Source: Novosphingobium sp. Rr 2-17 (lineage in GTDB: Bacteria > Pseudomonadota > Alphaproteobacteria > Sphingomonadales > Sphingomonadaceae). From it: a stretch of 64,000 nucleotides of DNA. Positions 1 to 8,940 of this stretch are shown piece by piece (within the stretch, counting starts at the first letter, position 1; each line of letters begins with the position of its first letter). The stretch covers positions 33,104 through 97,103 of the forward strand of contig NZ_AKFJ01000004.1 in assembly GCF_000272475.1 (NCBI RefSeq). The letters run 5' to 3'. The position numbers were made by a program, and so were the translations under genes. Under the pieces are notes generated by a model. It saw only the letters and a program-made list of their open reading frames with translations, searched no databases and had not been told where the DNA came from.

Positions 1-35
1 AGAACCTCGAAACTGAGATGGCCAACTGGGCCTGA
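1..35 (+). CDS. C-terminal end of an unidentified protein (partial)
   Basis: The window opens inside a plus-strand reading frame that ends with a TGA at 33-35. The last visible residues are NLETEMANWA. A strong factor-independent terminator follows 50 bases later, which supports this being the true end of a plus-strand gene. Too little is visible to assign a family. Confidence 0.35.
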   Translation, partial: NLETEMANWA

Positions 36-84
36 TCGGGCTTCGCTCCGTCGCCTGAGGTTGCGGAGCGATCGAATGAAATCG

Positions 85-116
85 CCCGCCGGTTCGCAAG
101 AACCGGCGGGCTTTTT
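85..116 (+). terminator. Rho-independent terminator
   Basis: A perfect 11-bp stem (85-95 pairing with 100-110, loop GCAA) is followed by CTTTTT. It sits after the partial plus-strand gene at the window start and before the convergent GNAT gene, so it most likely ends the partial gene's transcript. Confidence 0.85.
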
Positions 117-155
117 CGTGCCGATTGATCGAATTCAGCTCGACAGAAGGTCTTC

Positions 156-638
156 TCAAAGGGTCTGGAACATCACCAGCGCGTCCACGAACCCCTTTGT
201 CGGATGCTCGAAGGCCCCCGGCAGCCGACCCACGACATCGAAACCCATCCGCAGCCAGAGGCGGATCGCGCGATCGTTGGTGCTGACGACGAAATTGAAC
301 TGCATGGCTCGGTACTGCCGCTGCCGAGCGTGATCGAGCGAATGCTGGCACATGCGACTAGCAATTCCGCGGCCTAATGCTGTCGGACTTGTCATGTAAC
401 CGCAGTTGCACACGTGCCCTCCACCACCACCCTGGTTGGGGCGGATGAAATACGTGCCGACCACTTCGCCCCCCTCCTGCGCGACAAACGTCTCCTTGTC
501 GTCGCCCAGCCAGTAAGCGAGCGCGGCATCTTCGCTGAGGCTCGGGTCCAGCGCATAAGTCGCGCCTTCCCGGATCGCCGGCATGATGACGGCCAATATG
601 GACCGTGCGTCCGCTGCTTCGGCTTTTCGTATCAGCAT
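156..638 (-). CDS. GNAT family N-acetyltransferase
   Basis: About 160 residues with the Gcn5-related N-acetyltransferase fold. The N-terminal part starts with a typical MLIRKAEAADA. The central acetyl-CoA loop is TALGRGIASRM (the R/Q-x-x-G-x-G/A region), followed by an alpha helix and the C-terminal NDRAIRLWLRMGF segment typical of this superfamily. GNATs transfer acetyl from acetyl-CoA to an amine; the acceptor cannot be read from sequence. An ATG 18 bases upstream (656) is an alternative start, but the family usually begins near MLIR. The gene is monocistronic and divergent from the radical SAM gene. Confidence 0.8.
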   Translation of the reverse strand: MLIRKAEAADARSILAVIMPAIREGATYALDPSLSEDAALAYWLGDDKETFVAQEGGEVVGTYFIRPNQGGGGGHVCNCGYMTSPTALGRGIASRMCQHSLDHARQRQYRAMQFNFVVSTNDRAIRLWLRMGFDVVGRLPGAFEHPTKGFVDALVMFQTL

Positions 639-716
639 ACCAGGCATCATAACCAACCCAGGTCACCCCCGCCATTCGGCGCGGCATCGGACGACAAAAT
701 CCTGGATAATTATTTT

Positions 717-731
717 GTTCTTGTTATGTTC
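717..731 (+). promoter_or_regulatory. Alphaproteobacterial LexA (SOS) box
   Basis: Exact GTTC-N7-GTTC, the direct-repeat operator known for LexA in Alphaproteobacteria, in an AT-rich stretch. It ends 5 bases before the ATG of the radical SAM gene at 737. It has the same pattern as the box in front of recA in this window. Confidence 0.7.
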
Positions 732-736
732 GATAT

Positions 737-1807
737 ATGGACGCGATCAAAGGCAGAGGTGCGACAACCAGTCAGGCGAGCCGTCGGTTCAACCTCCCTC
801 AAAATGAGGCTGACAGTGATTGGATGGATGCGCGAGAGCAGATCGATGGTCCTGCACTCTCTCCGCGCACCACTGTCATAGACCTTCACCCCAAGACCAT
901 CCTTTCATTCAACAAGTCCCCAGACGTGCCCTTCGATCGCTCCGTGAACGCCTACGGTGGTTGCGAGCATGGGTGCATCTACTGCTTCGCGCGGCCGACC
1001 CACGCCTATCACGACTTGTCACCGGGGCTGGATTTCGAGACCAAGCTGTTCGCCAAGCCGACGGCGGCGAAGCTTCTGCGTGAGACGCTGGCGAAACCTG
1101 GCTACAATCCCGCGCCGATCGCAATGGGCACCAACACCGATCCCTACCAGCCGATCGAGACGCGCTATCGCATCACGCGTGCGGTGCTGGAGCTATGCCT
1201 GGAAGTACGCCATCCGGTGACGATCACCACCAAGTCGGACCGCGTGCTGCGCGACCTCGATCTGCTGGCGGAAATGGCGCGGGCGAACCTGGTTCATGTC
1301 GGCATTTCGGTGACTAGCCTCGACCCCCACCTGTCGCAGCTTTTGGAACCCCGCGCTGCGTCTCCGGCGAAGCGGTTGGCGGCACTTGGCAAACTGGCGG
1401 CGGCAGGCGTGCCGGCGCACGTTTCGGTGGCGCCGGTCATCCCCTCGATCACCGATCAGTTTATCGAGGGGATCTTGGAGGCCGCCGCAGCACAAGGTAT
1501 TTCCTCGGCTACGTGGATCATCGTACGCCTGCCGCACGAAGTTGCGCCTCTGTTTCGTGAGTGGCTGGAAACGCACTTCCCCGACCGCGCAAGCAAAGTC
1601 ATGGCGACGATCCGCTCCTTACGCGGTGGGCGCGACAACGATCCCGCCTTTTTCACTCGCATGCGCGCTGAAGGCGTCTGGGCGGAACTGTTCCGCCAGC
1701 GCTTCCGCATCGCTGCCGCGCGCCATGGCATCACCAGGCCGAACGTAACCCTGGATTGCTCCCAATTTCGCCGGCCCACCCTCGATGGCCAATTGTCCCT
1801 GCTCTGA
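737..1807 (+). CDS. PA0069 family radical SAM protein (spore photoproduct lyase-like)
   Basis: 356 residues. The iron-sulfur motif is C76-EHG-C80-IY-C83, a CX3CX2C cluster-binding motif of radical SAM enzymes, here in the YGGCEHGCIYC context shared with the spore photoproduct lyase-like SplB/PA0069 group. The N-terminal KGRGA...RF segment is typical of PA0069 homologues and supports the start at 737. These enzymes cleave S-adenosylmethionine to a 5'-deoxyadenosyl radical; the substrate of the PA0069 branch is not established, though the SplB relationship suggests a nucleic-acid lesion. An SOS box lies directly upstream, which fits a damage-response role. The gene is monocistronic. Confidence 0.88.
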   Translation: MDAIKGRGATTSQASRRFNLPQNEADSDWMDAREQIDGPALSPRTTVIDLHPKTILSFNKSPDVPFDRSVNAYGGCEHGCIYCFARPTHAYHDLSPGLDFETKLFAKPTAAKLLRETLAKPGYNPAPIAMGTNTDPYQPIETRYRITRAVLELCLEVRHPVTITTKSDRVLRDLDLLAEMARANLVHVGISVTSLDPHLSQLLEPRAASPAKRLAALGKLAAAGVPAHVSVAPVIPSITDQFIEGILEAAAAQGISSATWIIVRLPHEVAPLFREWLETHFPDRASKVMATIRSLRGGRDNDPAFFTRMRAEGVWAELFRQRFRIAAARHGITRPNVTLDCSQFRRPTLDGQLSLL

Positions 1808-1824
1808 CCGAGGCGCCCCAAGAC

Positions 1825-1850
1825 GGAACCGCGCGCTGATCACACGCGTT
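1825..1850 (+). promoter_or_regulatory. EcfG-type general stress promoter (predicted)
   Basis: GGAAC at 1825-1829 and CGTT at 1847-1850 are separated by 17 bases. This matches the GGAAC-N16/17-CGTT consensus of the alphaproteobacterial general stress sigma factor EcfG. The -10 element lies 37 bases before the ATG of the small membrane protein, a normal promoter distance. Confidence 0.55.
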
Positions 1851-1887
1851 GTGCTGAGCAGTATTTGCGCTGAACAGGAGTCAAAAA

Positions 1888-2160
1888 ATGTCCGAAGAAC
1901 GCGTAACGAGCCATCCGACGGAAACCACCGGCGCTACCCACACCACGATCATCCGCGAAAAATCCGGCAGCGGCGTCGGCATTGTTCTGGCAGCAGCACT
2001 GCTGATCGCAGTCGTCGCCGGTGTTTACTTGTTCAGCCAGAACACCGCTAGCGAAGCTGCCAAGAACAGCGCCGTGGCCGAAGCTGCAAATGATGTCGGC
2101 AATGCCGCCAACAAAGTAGCAGGTGCCGCAGAAAACGCCGCCAAGCCGGCTTCCCAATAA
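1888..2160 (+). CDS. Small Ala-rich single-pass membrane protein, hypothetical
   Basis: 90 residues. A polar N-terminus rich in Thr and Glu is followed by one transmembrane helix (about residues 32-49, GIVLAAALLIAVVAGVYLF) and a C-terminal tail made of Ala/Asn/Glu segments resembling an amphipathic coiled-coil (AANDVGNAANKVAGAAENAA). An AGGAG sequence precedes the ATG. The predicted EcfG-type promoter upstream suggests a general stress protein. No family was recognised. Confidence 0.75.
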   Translation: MSEERVTSHPTETTGATHTTIIREKSGSGVGIVLAAALLIAVVAGVYLFSQNTASEAAKNSAVAEAANDVGNAANKVAGAAENAAKPASQ

Positions 2161-2170
2161 TCCTAAGGAT

Positions 2171-2213
2171 CGGGTTAGGCGAGGATTGCAACCTTAGCAC
2201 CCCCGCCTACCCG
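2171..2213. terminator. Imperfect hairpin between convergent genes
   Basis: CGGGTTAGGCG (2171-2181) can pair with CGCCTACCCG (2204-2213) with one bulge. It lies in the 59-base gap between the convergent small membrane protein gene and dnaE, so it may end both transcripts, but it has no clear U-tract. Confidence 0.35.
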
Positions 2214-2219
2214 GAGCCT

Positions 2220-5200
2220 TCAGGCCGCGATTGCCATTCGCTCCGGCCCACGCTTGGCGGTTAGCGAGACGTTAGAGATACCCTGGATGCTCTCCAGGTG
2301 CTCGGCGAACTCACCATCGAGCGCAAAGTCGCGGCCCAGCCGAACCTTTTGCGTCCGACCTTCGCCTAGCTGCAACGTGGCGATCACTTCACCCCCGCCG
2401 CGAAGGCCAGTTCGCATCAGCAACGCCAATTCGTTCACCGCTTCAACCCGATCGATTTCCAGCGTCAAGACCATGCGCGCGTCAGCTTTGACGTCGCTCA
2501 GTGGCCTTCCGCTGCGGACGGTCACGCGAGGGGGTTCGTCCGCGCTGGGGGAATCGAGTTCCACCTGAAGCAGCACGCACGCACCTTCCTTGGCCCACTT
2601 CACGAAGTTATCGACCATGCTCTCCTCGAAGCAAGACGCCGAAAAGTTGCCCGATTGGTCGGAGAAGTCAGCCAGAACGAAGTCCTTGCCGCGCTTGGTC
2701 TTGCGGCGCTGCACGTTCTCCACCATCGCCGCCATCACCGCGCCGGTACGCCCGGCGCTGCCCGATGCGGTCATCAAGCTGGAATACGTACGCGCCCCGT
2801 TAGCGCTGGCGACCGCGCGGTATTGCTCCACCGGATGCGCGGCGAAGTAGAAGCCGAAGTTCTCGCGCTCCTTCGCCATCTGGTCCATCCGGCTCCACGG
2901 CTCGGCATCGACAAGGCGCAAGCCCTGCTCGACATGATCTTCACCGCCGAACAGCCCGTGCTGACTGGAATTGCGCTCGCGCGAGGAGCGGTCGGCCTCG
3001 GCCAGCAGCGTGTCGGCGTTGGCCAGCACTTTGGCGCGGTTCGGCTCCAGCGAATCGAAAGCGCCGGCCGCCCCCAGGCTTTCAAGCTGGCGCCGGTTCA
3101 TCGAGCCGGCGGGCGCGCGGCGGAATATGTCATCCAGGCTTTCAAACGGGCCATTGGCCTCGCGCTCGGCGACGATCGCATCCATCGCCTTTTCGCCGAC
3201 GTTTCGAATGCCGGCCAGAGCGTAACGCACCGCGTAGCTTTCCTCGGTTTCCTCGACGATGAACTCCGCCTCGGAGCGATTGATGTCGGGCGCGGCCAGT
3301 TCGATGCCGTTGCGCCGCGCGTCGTCCACGAAGATCGCCAGCTTTTCCGACTGGTGCATGTCAAAGCACATTGCAGCGGCATAGAACTCGTGTGGGTAGT
3401 GCGCCTTGAACCACGCGGTGTGATAGGCCAGCAATGCGTAGGCCGCGGCGTGGCTCTTGTTGAAGCCATAGCCGGCGAACTTGTCGATCAAATCGAACAG
3501 TTCGTTCGCCTTCGCTGCCTCGATACCCGAGACGGTCTTGCAGCCATCGACGAAACGCTGACGTTGCATGTCCATTTCGGCCTGGACTTTCTTGCCCATT
3601 GCCCGGCGTAGCAAGTCGGCATCGCCCAGCGAGTAGCCGGCCAGGATCTGCGCGGCCTGCATGACCTGCTCCTGGTAGACGAAGATGCCGTACGTCTCGC
3701 CCAGGATGCCCGCCAGCTTTTCGTGCGGGTACTCGATCGCGGCCAAGCCGTTCTTGCGCTGGCCGAACAGCGGGATGTTGTCCATCGGACCGGGGCGATA
3801 AAGCGAGACGAGCGCGATGATGTCTCCGAAGTTGGTCGGTTTCACCGCCGCCAGGGTGCGGCGCATACCTTCCGATTCAAGCTGGAACACGCCTACGGTG
3901 TCACCGCGCTTGAGCAGATCGTAGACGGCGGGATCGTCCCAGCCCAGCGTCGAGAGGTCGATGGTGATGCCGCGCCGTTCGAGCAAGTCACCCGCCTTGC
4001 GCAGCACCGACAAGGTCTTGAGGCCTAGGAAGTCGAATTTGACCAGGCCGGTATCCTCGACATACTTCATGTCGAACTGGGTAACCGGCATGTCCGAACG
4101 CGGGTCGCGATAGAGCGGAACGAGCTGCGCCAACGGACGATCGCCGATCACCACGCCCGCCGCGTGAGTGGACGAGTTTCGGGGCAGACCTTCCAGTTGG
4201 ACGGCCAGATCGACGAGCCGTCGCACTTCGGCGTCGCTGTCGTATTCGCGGCGGAACTCCGCAACCGGCGGGTCTTTGGTTACGCCTTGGAACTTGCGAC
4301 CGCTGATGGTCTCGGTCAGGGTCCAGGGATCGGTGGGATGGTTGGGCACCATCTTGCACAGCGAATCGACGCGGCCATAGCTCATCTGCAGGATGCGGCC
4401 GCAATCGCGCAGCACGGCGCGGGCCTTCATCTTACCAAAGGTGATGATCTGAGCGACGTGATCGTGCCCGTACTTCTTCTGGACGTAGCGGATCACCTCG
4501 CCGCGCCGGGTTTCGCAAAAATCGATGTCGAAGTCCGGCATCGAGACGCGCTCGGGATTGAGGAAGCGTTCGAACAGCAGGCCGAGTTTGAGTGGGTCGA
4601 GACCCGTGATCGTCAGAGCCCAGGCGACCACCGAGCCAGCCCCGGAACCACGCCCCGGGCCCACGGGAATGCCGTTGTCGTTGGCCCACTTGATGAAGTC
4701 GGCCACGATCAGGAAGTAGCCGGGAAAGCCCATGCCGACGATGATCTGAACCTCGAAATCGAGGCGGTCGGCATATTCCAGGAAATCTTCCGTGACGCCC
4801 TTTTCGTGCAAAATTTCGTAGGCAGCGCGGCGTTCCTCGCCTTTAAGCGCCATTGCCTCGGCCAATTCCTGCTCAGTGGTGCCAGGCCAGTAATGCATGA
4901 GGCGCTTGGCAAGACCCAGGCGCGAATCGTCGGCCAACATCCGCGCCTCACCCTCACGGTCGCCGGCAAGGCTGGGCAGTAGCGGCTTGCGACGCGGCGG
5001 CGCGTAGGCACAACGCTGCGCGACGACGAGCGTATTGGCGAGCGCCTCGGGCAAGTCCGCGAACAGTTCGGCCATCATGTCCGCAGGCTTCACCCATCGT
5101 TCCGATGACGAGCGCGGACGCTCGGCAGCATCGACGTGGGTGGAGTTGGCGATGCACAGCATCGCATCGTGCGCGGCGTGGAATTGCTTCTCGGCAAACT

Positions 5201-5822
5201 GCGCGGGATTGGTGGCAACCAGGGGAATATCGCGCTGGTAGGCAAGCGCGATCAGGTCTTCTTCGCTCTCGTCCTCTTCCGGCTCGCCGGTGCGCGTGAT
5301 CTCGATGTAAAGGCGGTCACCGAACAATGCCTGCAACTGATCGCTATAGCGCTCAGCCTCCTCCGGCCGGCCATCGGCAAAGAGCCGTGCCAGCGCGCCT
5401 TCATTGCCACCGGTGAGGCAGATCAGACCATCGGTGTACCCGCGCAGGGACTCCAACTCGACATTGGGCTCCATTTCGATCGGGCGGTCGAGGTGAGCGC
5501 GGCTGACGTGGTGACAAAGATTCATCCACCCGGCATCGTTCTGCGCGAACAAGGCGATCCAGTCGATCACCCGATCCTGCCCTTGCGCTGCGGCGCCGGG
5601 GCGACCGACGCCGAGGAACGTGCCGATGATCGGCTGAACGCCAGACCCCTTACAAGCTCCGGCGAACGTGGGAGCCGCGTAGAGGCCGTTACGATCACAC
5701 AGCGCCGCTGCGGGAAACTTGCGCTCCTTCGCTAATTTGGCGATCGCCTTCGGGTCTATCGCGCCGTCCAGCATGGTGAAGCTGGAGAAGATTCGAAGCG
5801 GTACGAAGGGGGCGTGAGACAT
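2220..5822 (-). CDS. dnaE: DNA polymerase III subunit alpha
   Basis: 1200 residues, normal DnaE size; catalytic subunit of the replicative polymerase. The domains in order are an N-terminal PHP domain (about 1-270), the Pol3 palm carrying the PDFDIDF aspartates (near 420) and the third aspartate in LVKFDFLGLK, fingers and helix-hairpin-helix, and a C-terminal OB fold (near 1000-1080). The PHP metal ligands look lost: the usual HLRVHS reads PLRIFS, the TDH motif reads CDRNGL and GCE reads GTF. Proofreading therefore presumably relies on a separate DnaQ. The start at MSHAPFVPLR fits family length. It is convergent with the small stress-type gene. Confidence 0.97.
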   Translation of the reverse strand: MSHAPFVPLRIFSSFTMLDGAIDPKAIAKLAKERKFPAAALCDRNGLYAAPTFAGACKGSGVQPIIGTFLGVGRPGAAAQGQDRVIDWIALFAQNDAGWMNLCHHVSRAHLDRPIEMEPNVELESLRGYTDGLICLTGGNEGALARLFADGRPEEAERYSDQLQALFGDRLYIEITRTGEPEEDESEEDLIALAYQRDIPLVATNPAQFAEKQFHAAHDAMLCIANSTHVDAAERPRSSSERWVKPADMMAELFADLPEALANTLVVAQRCAYAPPRRKPLLPSLAGDREGEARMLADDSRLGLAKRLMHYWPGTTEQELAEAMALKGEERRAAYEILHEKGVTEDFLEYADRLDFEVQIIVGMGFPGYFLIVADFIKWANDNGIPVGPGRGSGAGSVVAWALTITGLDPLKLGLLFERFLNPERVSMPDFDIDFCETRRGEVIRYVQKKYGHDHVAQIITFGKMKARAVLRDCGRILQMSYGRVDSLCKMVPNHPTDPWTLTETISGRKFQGVTKDPPVAEFRREYDSDAEVRRLVDLAVQLEGLPRNSSTHAAGVVIGDRPLAQLVPLYRDPRSDMPVTQFDMKYVEDTGLVKFDFLGLKTLSVLRKAGDLLERRGITIDLSTLGWDDPAVYDLLKRGDTVGVFQLESEGMRRTLAAVKPTNFGDIIALVSLYRPGPMDNIPLFGQRKNGLAAIEYPHEKLAGILGETYGIFVYQEQVMQAAQILAGYSLGDADLLRRAMGKKVQAEMDMQRQRFVDGCKTVSGIEAAKANELFDLIDKFAGYGFNKSHAAAYALLAYHTAWFKAHYPHEFYAAAMCFDMHQSEKLAIFVDDARRNGIELAAPDINRSEAEFIVEETEESYAVRYALAGIRNVGEKAMDAIVAEREANGPFESLDDIFRRAPAGSMNRRQLESLGAAGAFDSLEPNRAKVLANADTLLAEADRSSRERNSSQHGLFGGEDHVEQGLRLVDAEPWSRMDQMAKERENFGFYFAAHPVEQYRAVASANGARTYSSLMTASGSAGRTGAVMAAMVENVQRRKTKRGKDFVLADFSDQSGNFSASCFEESMVDNFVKWAKEGACVLLQVELDSPSADEPPRVTVRSGRPLSDVKADARMVLTLEIDRVEAVNELALLMRTGLRGGGEVIATLQLGEGRTQKVRLGRDFALDGEFAEHLESIQGISNVSLTAKRGPERMAIAA

Positions 5823-5926
5823 ACGTTGATTTTGGTGCCGCAGCTCCGCCCGATCAAGGCCAGCCTGCGGATAACTCGGGGGATTAGCGCATCAATGTAC
5901 GCCGCCGAAGGGCGCCGAGGCGCTAA

Positions 5927-6418
5927 CTACAGCAGCGCCTCGATATCCGCCTTCAGGCTCTCTGGCTTGTCGGTGGGGGCGTAGCGGCGCACGACGTGGC
6001 CTTCGCGGTCGATCAGGAACTTGGTGAAGTTCCACTTGATCGACTTCGAACCGAGTAGCCCAGGGGCCTGCGCCTTGAGCCAATCGAACAGCGGCGCGGC
6101 GCTGTCTCCGTTGACGTCCACTTTGCCCATCAGCGGGAACGAGAGGCCGAAGTTCACTTCACAGAACTGCGCGATCTCGTCAGCCTCGCCCGGCTCCTGC
6201 CCGCCGAACTGGTTGCAGGGGAAGGCAATCACTTCGAAGCCGCGCGTGCCGTACTCGCCCCATAGTGCCTCAAGCCCCGCATATTGACCGGTAAAGCCAC
6301 ACTTGCTGGCCGTGTTGACCACCAGCACGACTTTGCCGACCCGGTCAGCCAGACTGACAGGCTCGCCGTTCGGCAGTGTCGCCGTAAAATCGGCGATTGT
6401 GCGTGGATCTTTGCTCAT
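5927..6418 (-). CDS. Glutathione peroxidase (thiol peroxidase family)
   Basis: 163 residues, family-typical length. NTASKCGFTGQYAGLEALW carries the peroxidatic cysteine (a Cys rather than selenocysteine form). AFPCNQFGGQEPG and KWNFTKFLID supply the Gln and Trp/Asn of the catalytic tetrad. It reduces hydroperoxides with glutathione or thioredoxin in the cytoplasm. Its start overlaps the stop of the upstream 96-residue gene by 4 bases (ATGA), so the two are probably translationally coupled at the end of the lol operon. Confidence 0.93.
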   Translation of the reverse strand: MSKDPRTIADFTATLPNGEPVSLADRVGKVVLVVNTASKCGFTGQYAGLEALWGEYGTRGFEVIAFPCNQFGGQEPGEADEIAQFCEVNFGLSFPLMGKVDVNGDSAAPLFDWLKAQAPGLLGSKSIKWNFTKFLIDREGHVVRRYAPTDKPESLKADIEALL

Positions 6419-6705
6419 GAGCGGGGAAAATCGGCGCGGCGGTAGAGGCGGCGGATTTCACCAATGCGGAAGGTATGGTCTCCCGCCTTCTCGATGGCGT
6501 AGTCGTCCTGCTTGCTTTCAGGCATTTCCATTACGAACTCGACCAGTTCTGCCACGGTGCCGCTACGAATGGTCTTGAGGTTATGGAACAACCCACCGCC
6601 GTCCTGGCACTTGTGAAGTTCGGCAAAGTCCTCCCACCCGAATCCATGATGGGCGGGGGTTCCGGCCTCTGTGCCGGCACCAATGGTGGACGGTGTGTCA
6701 CTCAT
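6415..6705 (-). CDS. Conserved hypothetical protein coupled to glutathione peroxidase
   Basis: About 96 residues when started at the ATG at 6705 (MSDTPSTIGAG). A longer reading from a TTG at 6768 adds an implausible basic leader. The protein is soluble and contains the segments GFGWEDFAELHKCQDGGGLFHNLKTIRSGT and FRIGEIRRLYRRADFP. No known domain was recognised. It sits between lolD (82 bases upstream) and the peroxidase gene, overlapping the latter by 4 bases. Confidence 0.72.
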   Translation of the reverse strand: MSDTPSTIGAGTEAGTPAHHGFGWEDFAELHKCQDGGGLFHNLKTIRSGTVAELVEFVMEMPESKQDDYAIEKAGDHTFRIGEIRRLYRRADFPRS

Positions 6706-6787
6706 CGGCAATGTCCTTTTCTGTTCAACTCTGCACATTTGATGTGGGAGTAAAAAGCTCAAACGCAATTCCGGTTGCGTCGGTCGC

Positions 6788-7477
6788 CTATCTTAGCACC
6801 CCGTCATGCAGCCGCACGACCCGGTCCATCGCCAGGGCCAACCGCTCGTTATGGGTAGCGACCAGCGCTGCGCTGCCCTGCCCGCGCACCAGTTCGAGGA
6901 ACTGGGCAAAGACCTTGTCGGCGGTCGCCTCGTCGAGATTGCCGGTCGGCTCATCCGCCAGCACCAGATGCGGTCGGTTGGCGAGCGCGCGGGCCACGGC
7001 GACGCGCTGTTGTTCGCCACCGGAAAGCTTGCTCGGTCGATGGTCCAGGCGTTCACCCAAGCCAAGCGATCCCAGCAATTCGGTCGCTCGCTGCTCGCAC
7101 TCAGCGCGGGGTTTACCCGTGATGAGCTGAGGCAGGACCACGTTTTCCAGGGCGTTGAAGTCGGGCAGCAAGTGGTGGAACTGATAGACGAAGCCGATAT
7201 GATCGCGGCGTACAGCGGCGCGGCTGTCCTTGCCCAGCTTGCTGGCGTCGATCCCGGCGATCTCGATCCGGCCTCCGAAGCCACCTTCCAGCAAGCCGAT
7301 CGCTTGCAGCATCGTCGACTTGCCCGAACCGGAGGGGCCGAGCAGCCCGACGATCTCGCCGGGGCGGACGTCCAAGTTGACGCCGCGCAGCACGTCGATG
7401 CGCACGCCGCCTTGCTCGAAGCTGCGGGTTACGTCGGTCAGGCGGACGACGGGTTTGTTGGCGACAAGATCACTCAT
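6788..7477 (-). CDS. lolD: Lipoprotein-releasing ABC transporter ATP-binding protein LolD
   Basis: 229 residues. Walker A is [10 protein letters not shown], the ABC signature is [15 protein letters not shown] and Walker B is [13 protein letters not shown]. The N-terminus places it in the MacB/LolD/FtsE group of ABC ATPases. Directly upstream and overlapping by 8 bases is a LolC/E-type permease, so it is assigned as the ATPase that powers release of outer-membrane lipoproteins from the inner membrane to LolA. Confidence 0.93.
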   Translation of the reverse strand: MSDLVANKPVVRLTDVTRSFEQGGVRIDVLRGVNLDVRPGEIVGLLGPSGSGKSTMLQAIGLLEGGFGGRIEIAGIDASKLGKDSRAAVRRDHIGFVYQFHHLLPDFNALENVVLPQLITGKPRAECEQRATELLGSLGLGERLDHRPSKLSGGEQQRVAVARALANRPHLVLADEPTGNLDEATADKVFAQFLELVRGQGSAALVATHNERLALAMDRVVRLHDGVLR

Positions 7478-8711
7478 AACGCAGCACCTGTACAGGATCG
7501 GTGCTCGCCGCCTTGTAGGCCGGGTAGAGCGTGGCGAGGAAACTGAAAATCAGCGCCATGACGCTGATCGTGACGATTTCCACTGGGTCGGAGCGGGACG
7601 GAAGCTCGGTCAGGAAGCGGATAGAGGGATCCCACAAGTTCTGGCCGGTCACGATTTCCACTGCATGAACAATCGGTTGGCGGAAATAGAGGAATACGAA
7701 GCCCAGGATCAGCCCGGCGACCGTGCCTGCAGCGCCGATGCAGAAGCCTGCAGTAACGAACACCTTGAGCAACGATCGCCGGGTCGCGCCCATCGTGCGA
7801 AGGATCGCGATGTCACGGGTTTTGGCGCGCACCAGCATGATCAGCGAGGAAAGGATGTTGAAGACCGCCACCAGCACGATGATCGACAGGACCACGAACA
7901 TCGCCACGCGCTCCACCGCCAGCGCTTCGAAAAGTGAAGCATTTACAGTCTTCCAGTCGGTGACGACGGCGCGGCCTTGCAACTGGCGGGTCAACGGGGC
8001 GAGGATTTCGCCCACGCGGTCCGGATCGGTGGTGGTGACCTCAATAGTGCCGACGGTGTCGCCGGTAAGCAACAGAGTTTGCGCGTTTTTCATGGGCATG
8101 ACGACATAGGCCTGGTCATAGTCGTAGATGCCGATCTCGAAGATCGCGGAAACCCGGTAGGCCACTTGGCGCGGGACCGTGCCGAAAGGCGTGGAGCGGC
8201 CTGCCGGGTTGATGACGGTGATGACATCGCCCACTTGCGCGCCCAGGTTTTGCGCTAGCTGGCTGCCGATGGCTACATCATCAACGTCGGCCCTCAAGGT
8301 ACTGAGGTTGCCCGCTTTTACTTTGCTGGCAAGGCGGTTGATGTCGGCCTGGGTGTTGCCGCGCACCAGGATCGCCTCAACCCGGCCATTGAACGTCGCC
8401 AGCAACGGCTGCTCGATCAGCGGCGAGGCGCGGGTGACGCCGGGGGTGGCGCGGACGTCTTTTAGGACGCCTTCCCAGTTATCTAGCCGGCCGCCGTAGG
8501 CCTGGATGAAGGCGTGTCCGTTGAGGCCGACGATCTTGTCGAACATCTCGCCGCGAAAGCCGTTCATCACGCTCATGACGATGACGAGGGCCGCAACCCC
8601 CAGCATTACCGCCACTAAACTGATGCCCGCGACCAGCGCGATGAAGCGCTCGCCTTTGCCGGGCAGCATGTAGCGCTTGGCGATGGTCCATTCAAAAGGA
8701 GAGAGGATCAA
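7470..8711 (-). CDS. lolC: Lipoprotein-releasing ABC transporter permease (LolC/LolE family)
   Basis: About 413 residues. [13 protein letters not shown] is the conserved family N-terminus and favours the TTG start at 8711; a TTG at 8738 would add nine residues. A first transmembrane helix ([23 protein letters not shown]) is followed by [12 protein letters not shown], a large periplasmic domain (to about residue 265), and three C-terminal membrane helices of the FtsX fold. Only one permease gene is present, so the complex may be a homodimer (LolF-like) rather than LolCE. It overlaps lolD by 8 bases. Confidence 0.93.
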   Translation of the reverse strand: MILSPFEWTIAKRYMLPGKGERFIALVAGISLVAVMLGVAALVIVMSVMNGFRGEMFDKIVGLNGHAFIQAYGGRLDNWEGVLKDVRATPGVTRASPLIEQPLLATFNGRVEAILVRGNTQADINRLASKVKAGNLSTLRADVDDVAIGSQLAQNLGAQVGDVITVINPAGRSTPFGTVPRQVAYRVSAIFEIGIYDYDQAYVVMPMKNAQTLLLTGDTVGTIEVTTTDPDRVGEILAPLTRQLQGRAVVTDWKTVNASLFEALAVERVAMFVVLSIIVLVAVFNILSSLIMLVRAKTRDIAILRTMGATRRSLLKVFVTAGFCIGAAGTVAGLILGFVFLYFRQPIVHAVEIVTGQNLWDPSIRFLTELPSRSDPVEIVTISVMALIFSFLATLYPAYKAASTDPVQVLRYE

Positions 8712-8940
8712 ACGACGGGTCCGCCTGTGATCGTGCAATAAGGTGTCATTAGCGCGGCATTAAGCCGAGGTTAGCGCACTGGCAAGCGCACGAGGGTGCC
8801 CTCGCAACGGGAGAAATCGGCCAATCTCATGCCGCCGCCTTTTCCACCCGTCCCGCATCCGCCCCTTCTTACTTGCTTTTCGACGCAATCGCAGCCAAAG
8901 GCGCGACGCGTTTTGACGCGCCAGCGGTCTGGACCAACTC

